Assembly (NCBI GenBank): GCA_961205875.1
Contig: OY540810.1
Coordinates: forward strand, 22,444,001-22,508,000
Source: Sialis fuliginosa
Lineage: Eukaryota; Arthropoda; Insecta; Megaloptera; Sialidae
DNA: 64,000 bases
Direction: 5' to 3'
Below, piece after piece: positions 1 through 9,681 of this stretch; the first letter of the stretch is position 1, and each line of letters begins with the position of its first letter. The notes beneath the pieces were generated by a model. That model saw only the letters and a list, made by a program, of their open reading frames with translations. It was not told where the DNA came from and searched no databases. The position numbers and the translations under genes were made by a program.

Positions 1-646
1 CCTACTTTTTTAATTATCTGAATTAAAAACAATTGTTAACGATTACTGTTATATTGTTATTTCTATAAAAGTACATAAACATTAATTTATGTTTTCTATA
101 ATTCGCCCATAAATAAACATTGTAATTATAAATATAATGAAAGTACATTATTGCAAGTTAAATAGATAAGATAACGCGAAAATAATCTTGCGAATTCAAT
201 ATTTAAAATTAAAATTTTATCAATACCAACTTTAAATTTTAGGGAATCCCCCTTTTTATTTTTGAAAATATTCTTAAACGCTAAATAACAATTTATTATA
301 AATTCGACTTATAAAAAAATTGTAAATATATAACCGCAAAAATGAGGGAATCCATGATAAGCTTTGCATATAAAAAATTAAAGGATGTAAAGGGGAATTC
401 TAGCATAATATAAAGATAAACTAAAAGAAACCATTTATGTTTTATATAAATGTATAATTAATTACGTATTAATTATTATGTATAATACTGATTTATTAAA
501 AAATACAATGCATTGCTTGTTTCTATTAGTATCGTATCAGATTTATTTAATTGATATACATAATCCAATTGTTTTAATTTCACTGGGGCTTTTTATTGAT
601 ATTTCGTATATTTCATTATTGTACGTTTGATAAAATTTACCCATTA
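1..646. other. A+T-rich stretch, no feature seen
   Basis: I see only A+T-rich low-complexity DNA here. There is no long open frame, no clear terminal inverted repeat and no RNA-like motif. Confidence 0.6.
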
Positions 647-654
647 CCATAGTT

Positions 655-833
655 CAGCGTTTTCCAAAGTGAGTTCCACAGAAAAATGCAAGGGTTCCGC
701 ATATTTTTTTGGTATAAAACTTTTTCTCAAACTAATTTAAAACTGGGTCGTAAAATATAAATGTGGTTAGGGTTCTGCAATATTTGAAAATTTGTGTTGG
801 GGTTTCATGACAAAATAAGTTTGGGAACCGTTG
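655..833. mobile_element. hAT-like MITE, 179 bp
   Basis: The ends are imperfect inverted repeats: CAGCGTTTTCCAAA on the left, and TTTGGGAACCGTTG on the right, whose complement is CAACGGTTCCCAAA. They are flanked by ccatagtt and ctatagtc, a probable 8-bp TSD with 6 of 8 bases matching. A TIR starting with CA plus an 8-bp duplication is the hAT signature. The interior is short and non-coding, so this is a non-autonomous copy. The mismatched TSD suggests an old insertion. The CA(G/A)CG-TTCCCAAA end is also seen at 30740. Confidence 0.65.
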
Positions 834-875
834 CTATAGTCAATGAAAATTTAATTATATATTATTAATTAAGTA

Positions 876-1472
876 GGGTGACCAGATCTCAGAGTTTTAC
901 TCTCAGGGTTTGTATACTGTTTCTCCGGGCTCCGGGTTTTGTAGTAATGATGACGACTAAAAAAAAGATCGTCAAAAATAGTAGGGGGCCGTAAAAGTGA
1001 CGATTTTGATTAAATTGATATAATTATTTAAATAATTTTATTTAAAATAAAATAAAAAGTACAAAATAAAATAACAAAATGGGCGGTTAATACGGAGAAC
1101 ATAGGTGTCCGTTGTCAGATTTGTCAAAAAGCACGTATATAGTTATTCAGAATAGAGAGTTTTTACCATTTTTATGTTTATTTTATTTGATAGAATTATT
1201 TAAAACAGTTTGTTGCGGCAGTGATTGAATCCCCGTTTTTACCTAACGAAAGTTAACCAACCCAAAACTAATCAAATCGATTTCGCCCCAATAGATTGCC
1301 TTAACCAAGGACAGTTAACATGTATATTTGAGAGTTGATGCTCTACTCTATTATGAATAACTATATACGTGATTATTGATAAATCTGACAGCAGACACCC
1401 ACGTTCTCCATATTAACCAAAAGGGTCTTCATTTACATGTCAAGGTTCACAAAAACTAAAATCTGGTCACTC
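876..1472. mobile_element. TIR transposon with TA target site, interrupted by a MITE
   Basis: The left end GGGTGACCAGAT and right end ATCTGGTCACTC form a 12-bp inverted repeat with one mismatch, flanked by TA on both sides (874-875 and 1473-1474). A TA duplication suggests Tc1/mariner-like mobilisation, though other superfamilies are possible. The element is non-coding. Another MITE (1085-1418) lies inside it, so this insertion is the older of the two. Confidence 0.55.
1085..1418 (+). mobile_element. MITE family A, copy 1, nested, TIRs about 75 bp
   Basis: The element starts GGTTAATACGGAGAAC and ends with the inverse, GTTCTCCATATTAACC. The inverted similarity continues inward about 75 bp on each side, through the motif GTTATTCAGAATAGAG. 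The flanks aaatgggc and aaaagggt are a plausible 8-bp TSD (6 of 8). The element lies inside the TIR element at 876-1472. A second copy, with its interior in the opposite orientation, lies at 1920-2225. An 8-bp TSD fits hAT or another 8-bp superfamily. The interior is non-coding. Confidence 0.75.
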
Positions 1473-1919
1473 TACTTTAAGATAAAAATGATGATAATAG
1501 TAATAACCCAGAAGCCAAAAAATAATAAATATAATGAATTGAAGTAGCAAACAAATTATGAATTACACAGTAAACAAAACAATTAGAAATGTATGCATGT
1601 AGTACATGTGCCATTTTAAATTTGTATGTTTAATATAAAAAGAAATTCAACGCCCCCGGCAAATAAATATATCTAACTGTAATAATTATAACCTAACTCA
1701 TATTTTTTTTTATTAATTAAAATTTTCCAAACATTTTATTTCGCACTATATATACAGTTAGCGGATTAAGAAAATGAAGATATAAATTCATAAAATTTCA
1801 AATTTAAATAAATTAATATTAGTTTTTTATGTTCGTGCAGCATCGTTGACTTTTTTTATGTTTGCAAATTAATATTCGATTCTGAAATCTTTTTTATTTA
1901 TGATTATATTAAAAATGTT

Positions 1920-2225
1920 AGTTAATACGGTGAATATGGGTGTCCCAAAAACACGTATGTAGTTATTCAGAATAGAGTTGATACTTTAATTATATACACT
2001 TTAACTGTCATTGGTTAGGGCACTGTATTGGGGCTAAAGAGGGTTAATATAGTATAAAAACGAGAATTCAATCTCCGCCGCAAAGAACTGTTTTTATTAA
2101 ATAATTGTTAAATAAAAATTCCTATATGTTGTAATAGATACAGTACATTCTACTCTATTCTAACACATCAACACGTGATTTTTGACAGTAGTGACATCGG
2201 GATACCCATATTCCTCGTATTAACC
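1920..2225 (-). mobile_element. MITE family A, copy 2
   Basis: The ends GTTAATACGGTGAATATGG and CCATATTCCTCGTATTAAC are inverted repeats. The interior, around ttggggctaaagagggtt and caatctccgccgcaaa, is the reverse complement of the interior of the copy at 1085-1418. So this is the same family in the opposite orientation. The flanks aaaatgtt and aaaatttt match at 7 of 8 bases, supporting an 8-bp TSD. No coding capacity is seen. Confidence 0.75.
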
Positions 2226-2253
2226 AAAATTTTAATATGAGTATAATTTGATT

Positions 2254-2351
2254 TATCAAATACAAATCCCCTAACCTTAAAAATTTAAAAAAAGTTTAGA
2301 CTTACACGTGTTTCAATAGCAATGCTACCATCATCAGAGTCCTAAAGACAC
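2254..2351 (-). mobile_element. Hammerhead-ribozyme mini-element, minus copy of an inverted pair
   Basis: Read on the minus strand, this roughly 98-bp unit starts GTGTCTTTAGGACT, carries a complete hammerhead core, and ends GGGGATTTGTATTTGATA. The same unit is found alone at 61367-61462 with matching boundaries, which defines the element. It is joined head to head to a shorter plus-strand copy at 2352-2411, so the locus is a near-palindrome. The resemblance is to ribozyme-bearing retroelements such as Penelope-like elements and metazoan retrozymes; no protein is encoded. The assignment to those classes is inference. Confidence 0.65.
2294..2348 (-). ncRNA. Hammerhead ribozyme motif, type I, short stem III
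   Basis: The minus strand has all the conserved parts in order. The core CTGATGA is at 2337-2331. Stem II is GGTAGC/GCTATT with loop ATT and two G-U pairs (2315-2330). GAAA is at 2314-2311. A very short palindromic stem III (ACACGTGT) ends at 2304, followed by the permitted A at position 17 (2303). Stem I pairs GACT with AGTC and, past a bulged G, TTTA with TAAA. The predicted cut lies between 2303 and 2302. Such minimal stem III hammerheads usually act as dimers. No changes from consensus are seen in the core. Confidence 0.75.
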
Positions 2352-2411
2352 TTTTAGGACTCTGATGATAATAGCATTGCTATTGAAACACGTGTGGATT
2401 TGTATTTGATA
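2350..2411 (+). ncRNA. Degenerate hammerhead motif, plus copy of the inverted pair
   Basis: The core CTGATGA (2362-2368), stem II AATAGC/GCTATT (six perfect pairs), GAAA (2385-2388) and ACACGTGT all match the hammerhead pattern. The base at the cleavage position is G (2396), which is not tolerated. The 3' strand of stem I is missing, because about 30 bases present in the other copies are deleted before ggatttgtatttgata. It is therefore predicted to be inactive. It forms the right half of the palindromic locus. Confidence 0.65.
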
Positions 2412-2539
2412 AGTCAAAACCATAGTTTTTATCTGTTGTTTGTTATAGTACAATTTGAGTTTGAAAATGAGTATTCCCTATTGAAGTTAACGGTTAGGTT
2501 AAATATGTGAATGTTGTAGATTCGTTAGATATGTATGTA

Positions 2540-3270
2540 TGTTGTGAGAGATGGTCGATGGATGCATGAATACGAGCGGGCGGGGGTGGATGCGTGTGCA
2601 AGAAGCAGGAAGAGCGCGCGGCATGCGTGGCTATGTTTATGTTTATTTTTACCTCGCGTTGTGTCGCCACCTGCTCCTGCCACCGGTAGGATTTGAACCA
2701 CTGTCAACAACTAATGTCAAACATAAACAACAAACTTCACAACAATCATACAGTCCATATGAATAATCGTCCTCACAATAGGGGTAACAGTGTAACAGTC
2801 TGTTGTGTCGACAACACTGTACTTCTCTATTTCGTGCACAACGATAACAACACTTGTTTTCTGTAATAGAATTATTCATTCTATAATAATTGATCCGCAT
2901 TCAGCTCCCGAGCATGTGCTTGTGATGTTGACCGTGCCGCGAATCGCGCTCAAACCAAACCCACTCTCGCACTATCTTTACTTTATATACGATCTAAAAA
3001 TAGCCACTGATGTCACGTACTCGCTTCATGATTGGTCGACGATGACATAAGCGCACGCGGCGATTGGTTGGTCTCCAGGCCGCGCGAAGTCACGAACTTG
3101 TCGGTTTGATAGTGTATCAACGGTCCGCGGCAGCTTGCCCGCCGGCACCGGCCGATGTCTCTCTCGCACGCGCGCCGATCGCGCTGCTTCCGTCTCCGGA
3201 CGCGTGCTCGCCGCGTACTCGGCAATCCCACCCGCACGAATCCTCCTTCGCTCTACGCCTCACTTGAGCC
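2540..3270. promoter_or_regulatory. CpG-rich promoter-like island
   Basis: Base composition departs sharply from the surrounding A+T-rich DNA. There are many CpGs, notably in 2570-2630 and 2930-3260. Within it are a TATA-like tttatatac (about 2980-2990), two inverted CCAAT boxes (attgg at 3031-3035 and 3063-3067), a CRE/AP-1-like gatgacataa near 3041-3050, and CT-rich initiator-like sequence further on. Short open frames here show no recognisable protein and probably reflect only the higher G+C. A promoter or first non-coding exon of a neighbouring host gene is the simplest reading; strand is undecided. An old G+C-rich transposon is the alternative. Confidence 0.4.
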
Positions 3271-4157
3271 AGATCAATTGTAATTCAAATAATGATTGAT
3301 ATTATTTAGACAGTTTATATATCATTCATGTATTTATGAATGCATACTACGGCCCTAAACAGGAACTAATAAAAAACGTAATGAGAAGCGAAGCCCACAT
3401 GTTCGCTTGTTTCAATGGTGTTGTGTTTCGTTTTGATTCGATGCCATTTCACTATAGCCCGTCTTCACACATGCACGTAACATATATAATACCTAACTGT
3501 CGCACGCCTTTTATTTTCATTTATTTACTCAATTAATATATCATTTGATCAATACAGTCATATAATTGCTATAAGGGCATAGTTACACGTGTACACAACC
3601 TTTAAAAACAGCAACCACTTTTTAATTTTCTGCAAATGTTTAAAAATGCATAAGTACCTATAACATATTACAGAGGTCATTATAAATTCAGATGCGTATT
3701 CGAGATTCTAAAAATACTTCAAGATCGCACTAATGTAAAAAAGTATAGGCGATAGAAGCAACCACCAATTCAGCAGTACTCATGTCTGAGCGATAAATTT
3801 TATATACCAAGACATTTGTGCAATAATATCTATAACGCGAACTGCAAACCACAAACTTCCTATGTAGTATCTCTTATAAATAAAATTAGATAGGTTATCT
3901 ATCAACTTACAGTATAGAACCTCCTTAAACGTACATATATACATGGACCTTTTCTGAAAGTATGTTTCCCCTATACCCCTACACATACTTAATAAAAATA
4001 CATTCCACATCTAATTTATTAATATTTATTAATTAATATTTTTGGTTTATATTAAAAGTATACTTGTTGCAAAGTTAAATATATTTTAAATAATATACGT
4101 TTGCGCGGTTACATGCTCTATGTCTATAGTTTAGGGAGATAAATTCTATAATGGGAG
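3271..4157. other. No feature seen
   Basis: This is A+T-rich DNA with only short, unrecognised open frames and no inverted terminal repeats that I can find. Confidence 0.5.
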
Positions 4158-4373
4158 CAGGGTCGTAACTACCACCGGGGCAGTTCCCCGGGGTCCCCAA
4201 GCATAGGGAGCCCCCACAGCAGCGGAGGAATAAATAAAGGTAATTAAAATTAGTAACAAGCAAAAATTTTAGACTGTGGTAGCAACGAAAAAAAAAGGTA
4301 ATCAGATGCATATGGTGAAGGCCTCTCGGTCACTTTTTGCCCCGGGGTCCCAGAGCCTCTAGTTACGGCCCTG
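4158..4373. mobile_element. hAT-like MITE family B, short copy
   Basis: The ends CAGGGTCGTAACTA and TAGTTACGGCCCTG are inverted repeats (13 of 14 match). Each is followed inward by a G/C-rich block (accaccggggc and gccccggggtcc). The same ends and blocks flank the longer element at 34667-35504. The flanks aatgggag and actaggat are a weak 8-bp TSD (5 of 8). The 216-bp interior is non-coding, and short open frames over it are chance. Confidence 0.7.
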
Positions 4374-5307
4374 ACTAGGATTTTATACATGTACTGTTCA
4401 TATAATAAATTAAGATACAATATTTTGAAACTTCTAAATCGGAGCTTCTTGATACAAGGAGATCGAGAAAAGCCGCGTACGTACATCTACAAATCTGTAT
4501 TTTCATCAGTATAGTAAAAAAACAATTAAAAAAATCAACATAATTTTAAAAAAAAATCCTAGAATAAATATAACGCCAATTATATTATTTTTGTTATTAT
4601 ATATTCTACAACCTACATTATAATACATATATTGACAAAATAGAGGATCATTTGACCTACAACTCCCACATGACAATTTTAGTTCTTTTTTAGGAATATG
4701 AAAAGTAGTTCACTTACTTTTCTTCCTTGTTTTCGAAAGTTGCTTACATTCCGTTAGATTGTTTTGATTGGGTTCAACTACATATTAATTTATTACTTCT
4801 GCTGCTTTGAAGTGAATAATTTATAAATCATATTTGTTTTATTTTTATCAGTCGAACTATATTTAATCCAGTCGTATGTTTTTATAAAATTATGTTAGTA
4901 TGACGTCCATATATATATATTTTATCTATTTGTTGATAGAGTAAAATTACCGGTACCTTCATGTAACGCTGTTTTGAATAATGTCAATTTTTATTTTTTT
5001 GTACATTCACAATTTATATACTTACAATTAGAATGAATTATTTTCGGAATTTATTTTTAGTGAAAATAAAGAGAAAATCCTTCTTTCATGATTTTTTATC
5101 TGCTGGCTTAACATTTTCAGACAGCTTAATAATGATTATACATATTTAGGAAATTTCAACATAATGCGGTTATTGTAGTGGTAAGAGAAAATCCTTAGTT
5201 TATATAATTTTACTTTGTCACAAAAAATGAGTCAGAAACTTTTGAATTGTATTAAAGATAACGAAAATGTACATAAACAATAATAAATATATACTTTGAT
5301 ATTACAA
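4374..5307. other. A+T-rich stretch, no feature seen
   Basis: I see only A+T-rich DNA, including a short (TA)n run near 4910-4920. Confidence 0.5.
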
Positions 5308-5713
5308 CAGGGGTGGGCAAATATTTTTAACTTATTCATGGGCCAGTAGTTTTACTTTATTTTAAATGTTGAAAAGTTTTTATTTCGTAATTTTCATCCA
5401 ATTATTGAGCTCGAAATTTCACGAAGGTGAAAATTATAAAAGTGTATTTTGACAAAAATTTCCTTTCGATTGCTTTAACGCTCAAAAACTGCACGAATTT
5501 ATAAAAAAAATTGATATTTTTAGGTAAAATGGTTTTAAACAGCTAAATTTTTGAACGAATAAGAAAACATTTTTATTTCATACAGGTAGGTACATATACA
5601 GATTAAAAGAAAATTTTCTTAATTAAATTTAAATTGATTTTACATGAAAAATTCACGATAATCAAATTATCATCACGGCTCAAACTGTTTACTCACACTT
5701 TTGCTCACCCCTG
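5308..5713. mobile_element. hAT-like MITE, 406 bp
   Basis: The termini CAGGGGTGGGCAAA and TTTGCTCACCCCTG are 14-bp inverted repeats with one mismatch. The flanks tattacaa and tattatat agree at 6 of 8 positions, as for an 8-bp hAT duplication. The CAGGGGTGGGCAAA end is a familiar hAT-type terminus in animals. The A+T-rich interior has no coding frame, so the copy is non-autonomous. Confidence 0.75.
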
Positions 5714-5984
5714 TATTATATAGTTCATAAAATATACATATACAACGCATAAGATTATTTATTTTCCAACCATTTTATGTATTCAAAATACAAAGATATA
5801 AAATTAAAATAACAAAAATAAACAAAACAAATACTTTCACACGGTTTAGTAAATAAAGACGTATGTACATACGATACAAACAATGCACATAATACTTAAA
5901 ACAATATAATTTTTGTTATCGTTTTGGTATGCGCACACAAATTGTAATGACAATAAAACAATTTGCTGAATTGAATAACAAAAG

Positions 5985-6300
5985 CGTCCGAGCTTTCCGA
6001 AGGAAGAGTGGAGGATGTAGAGATAACTTCACAGCAGTTAAAGCAATTAAAACATCGCCCGGTTTTAATAACTACATATAAACAGGATAGAGCGGCGCGT
6101 AATTAAATGGGTGTGTGTTATAACGTAATGGACACAAAATTGATTTATTATAACATTGGCAAATATGAAACGAGCAAGTTCCGCTGAGGTTCTACTATAT
6201 AAGCACGCGATTGTTAAGCTAATAGTATCTAAATTGTGGCGTCGACTAGTATTGTTTAGCCTCCATATGAAATGACAATTAAGTAAGTATGGTGTTATTA
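5985..6300. promoter_or_regulatory. Complex non-repetitive stretch, possible conserved regulatory DNA
   Basis: Unlike the flanks, this stretch has mixed composition, no terminal repeats and no second copy in the window. It holds several homeodomain-type cores (gttttaat, taattaaa) and tracts such as acatcgcccggttttaat and agcggcgcgtaattaaatg. No open frame is convincing. An enhancer or conserved non-coding element is an inference from sequence texture only. Confidence 0.25.
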
Positions 6301-6469
6301 TGGTACTTAACTGAATATGCGTTTAAGCCCCTGTGTTATGTGATGTGTAATTTTATGTTCGACAGAATCTGTGGGTGTGGAAAATAATTTTAATCAGGAC
6401 GTTTCATTAATATAACGTATTTAGTTTGATGTTTATGTTAAATTGTTGTTGCAATTATATGCTAGAATT

Positions 6470-6800
6470 GCATACGAGAAGAGACGAGACCTAGGCAAGT
6501 TTAGTCTCGTCTCAATTTGTAACTGAAGTCTCGTTTTCTTGGTTTCGAATTTTACAACTGACAGTCTCGTCTCATAAAAAATAAAAAATTAAGTACCTTA
6601 TCTCGTAAAAAAATTAAGTGTCTGTTTCGGTTCGTACAAGTGAACGAAGCCGTAGAAAGGCTCAGTCATGTATATCATACATCAGTCTTATATATTCAAC
6701 AATTAACAGTTTTGTCTCGACCTCGTATCGTAGAAATTAGATCCATATACAGTTTGTCAAGTAAGACCGTGTACTGTTTAATTTGTTAAAAAAAATTTTT
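6470..6800. repeat. Degenerate repeat with AGACGAGAC / GTCTCGTCTC motifs
   Basis: The motif gtctcgtctc and its complement gagacgagac recur in both orientations (about 6480-6490, 6511-6520 and 6566-6575), with tctcgt variants to about 6725. A related patch with agacgagatgagaccgagacg lies at 28235-28330. A shared dispersed repeat is likely. Its ends and class cannot be defined from this window. Confidence 0.35.
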
Positions 6801-7222
6801 TGATTTTTTTTCTCATGCATCAATACATTGTCTATGATTTGGACTAAAATTCAATTTCATTAATACTTCATTCAATCTCCACCAGAGACAATAATGTTCC
6901 GGAACCTCCGACCAAGTTTTTAGCGTACTCACGCGGGTAGAAACCTCCAAACGCGACGAATTTCTCAAGACAGCTGCTTCAAATCAAAGACTTTTCTTTC
7001 ACGAAGCTTGTGTTTGATGTACACCCACACATTCTCAATTGGATTTGCATCAGGTGACTGCGAGGGCCAATAAAGCGTAATGATACAAGACTGCTCTTTT
7101 CACCTAGTGCACAGCTTGCTACAATGTTTAATAGGATCGTTGTCCTCCAGTCCTTGTTTTTATCGATGTACCAAAGCTTGACAGTCGGTAACAAAGCATT
7201 TTCTGTGCATTTAGATTGTTGG

Positions 7223-7330
7223 CAGCGCCGGCTTGGAGGGGGGGGCAACCGCCCGAGGCGCCAGGTCAGCTTGTTTTTGAGGTTTATACTGCCCCTCCTC
7301 TTCAAAAAAATATTGGTTCTTGCGCCACTG
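7223..7330. mobile_element. Possible short hAT-like element with a G-run
   Basis: The left end CAGCGCCGGCTTGG is followed by an eight-base G run. A possible right end, gcgccactg (complement CAGTGGCGC), lies about 100 bp on. The G+C-rich boundary followed by a homopolymer is the style of other hAT-like ends here. The TIR match is weak and no TSD is visible, so this could be only a fragment. Confidence 0.3.
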
Positions 7331-8130
7331 TACGTGCTTATCTAATACCTACTATTCAACTAAGTATTAAAGCTTTCGAACTGTAAAAGTATCATCAAAA
7401 TCTTATCAGTAGTATTCGTTTCAAGTCGAAATAAAAAATTTTAAAATAACTTATTGTTAGTTTCAAAATCACACATTGTACAAATAGAACCTATTCATAC
7501 ATAAATACAAGACGTATTGATGTACATATTAATATGTTATAGGTACCTTCTATCATTCATTATTAAATGAAATCAATTTAATACAATTTAACTAATCAAA
7601 TCATTAGATTTATTATTAATTAAAATTTATCACAGAAGCGTAGGAGAACTAATACAATTTTATATTTGTAAATTGAATGAGCATTCTTCTATTTAATATT
7701 ATTTCACATGTGTAGAAGTGTAGATATGACTATAATATATAGATATGAAAGATATAAAAACATATAAGTTCACATAATTTGATTAAGTTAGCGATGCCCG
7801 ATGATAACTTAATAGAATAAACAAATTAGATCATCTACTTGATCAAAGTTCTGTGGAATTTTTTTTTTATCTAATATTACATCCAATCAAATCAAACGCC
7901 GAAAATCTATTAAAACTTGTTACATTTAATATGTTCAGTAATTAAAACTTAAAATAAAAATCTAAAATTTATAAAAAAATATTTTACTTTTTTACATGCT
8001 TTTTTACGTACCAACAGTTAATAAATCTCAGCTTTCTAAGTCAAAGGGTTCAGTAGCTAGAGACAGTGTTAATTCCATAATGTCCAGTATTATAAGAAAG
8101 CTAACAAAATTTGTAAGCTAGCAAATACTT

Positions 8131-8285
8131 TCAACGGGGTATGAAATATTAAAGACGCATAGCATTGGAAAGATCGTCTCAGTAGCTATCGGAAAATATA
8201 CCATTACCTGTAGCTGAGAGAATCAGGAGGTACAACTGTAACGTATTCACGTCAATCCCTCGATTGTGCATCCCAACAAAGTCAC
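8131..8285 (+). repeat. Dispersed coding-derived repeat, copy 1 (broken)
   Basis: This stretch is about 75-80% alike, by eye, to the reverse complement of 9425-9650, with about 100 bp missing in the middle. Aligned in one frame, both copies give similar peptides, with ENIPLPVA shared exactly, so the ancestor was probably coding. Both copies are broken. The family was not recognised. The arrangement is inverted, with about 1.2 kb between copies. Confidence 0.5.
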
Positions 8286-9171
8286 ACCCATTTTTGTATT
8301 AATTTCATATCATAATAATTATACTGCACAGCGCACATATTGCGAATGCTAGGTAGGTAAGCACACACAAAATAATTTTATGTTATTCGATCTAAAAAAT
8401 ATTATTTTCAATAGGCGCACCATACTAACGGATTCAGTATTTTTACTCTCCTGTAAAAAAAAAATATGCAGAGTTGCCAGGTTGCTAGCGATTTGTTTTT
8501 AATTAGAAAATTCAATAAAATTAACAACATGATAATAAAATACATACCTATCTGATTTATTCAGTTTAGAATGTAGTAATAGATGTTTATAACTGTTATA
8601 AAACACAATATATAATCGAATGAGTTACACCCAGTTAGAATTAATTTTAACAGTCGATTAACTTTTATATTACATGTAATCGTGTGTATTTAGAAGTAAA
8701 TGATTATGTATGAAAATTTCAATAGATCTTGTGTATATAATAGACTAAATATTTAAACGAGTTACCGCAGACTAATAATATAACAATTTAAAATAGGTCA
8801 TTTTCTTCTGTAGACTTTCATGGCTCTCATGTTGGCTTTTTACGCTTATGTTGGAGGGAGTATTCTTCAAAAATGTTTCTGAGGAAGACTTCGAAATGAG
8901 AACCGAAAGTAAATGGTAAGCTGGGTTAAAATGTGTATAGTATATGTTTTATCGTAAAGTAGCGACAGTTAAAATTAAGAGAAAATATGTTCCTTTATAA
9001 AACTACTTCATGCAAATTGTAGATTATATTTTGGTATAGTTAGCAGCTTGAATGTAAATATAAACCAAATAACAACAGTAAACAGAATTTAAATGCTTGA
9101 CTTTCATACAATTATTAATTAATTTATCATATTATAATTGTATTATTAAAGAAACATATAATTTATATAAA

Positions 9172-9340
9172 GCGGTGTTTTCACGGGTCGATCTGAATTG
9201 AAAAACCAAAGTGGATCGAAGATAAGTTGAATACAAATTTAATACGTGTAAACTAGCTTTCAACTTAGTAATTGACGATGTCATTCGTTCCACAGATTCA
9301 ACCTAATCGTTCAACTCAGGTCGACCCGTGAAAACGCCGC
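9172..9340. mobile_element. Fold-back MITE, 169 bp
   Basis: The ends GCGGTGTTTTCACGGGTCGA and TCGACCCGTGAAAACGCCGC are inverted repeats with one mismatch in 20. Weaker pairing continues inward. The flanks are A+T-rich and no TSD is certain. The motif TTTTCACGGG resembles the ends of the fold-backs at 19219, 45434 and 45704. The element is non-coding. Confidence 0.65.
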
Positions 9341-9424
9341 ATTTTGTTTCCAATTCTGATGTCTGGGATTGGAAACAAAAAATACATAATGAGTACATTA
9401 AATACGACGTAACAAAAAAAATAG

Positions 9425-9681
9425 GTATGACTGTGTTGGAATGCACAGTCGAGGGATTGACGTGAATACGCTCCAAATATAATAGGTCGCGTCTTTTGCA
9501 GCAGTGGAGTTAGATAAAACTTTGCGTCGTCGCTGACTTTCGCATTTTGGCGTGCTCTGTACGTCCTGACCATTTTAGCTACTGGTAATGGTATATTTTC
9601 CTATAGCTGCTGAGACACGCTTTCCAATTCTGTGCGTCTTTTAAATTTCATACTGGCTTTTGCGCTTGTTTTAGCCGACAT
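9425..9681 (-). repeat. Dispersed coding-derived repeat, copy 2 (broken)
   Basis: Read on the minus strand, this is the longer member of the inverted pair with 8131-8285. It contains an open stretch giving MVRTYRARQNAKVSDDAKF and, upstream in the same frame, ENIPLPVA. The basic RxYRARQ segment looks like the N-terminal part of a transposon-encoded protein, but I cannot name the family. The copy is broken. Confidence 0.45.

Noticed and set aside
2685-2760. Possible tRNA or SINE: complement of ggtaggatttgaaccactg contains a B-box-like ggttcaaatcc
   Set aside because: No A box or cloverleaf can be formed at the right spacing upstream on the minus strand; a lone B-box match is weak evidence.
2551-3267. 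Several overlapping open frames of 60-80 codons
   Set aside because: They lie in a G+C-rich island where stops are rarer, overlap on both strands, and show no domain or start context.
4490-4520. CTGATGA on the minus strand near 4504-4510
   Set aside because: No GAAA and stem arrangement follows, so it is a chance core match.
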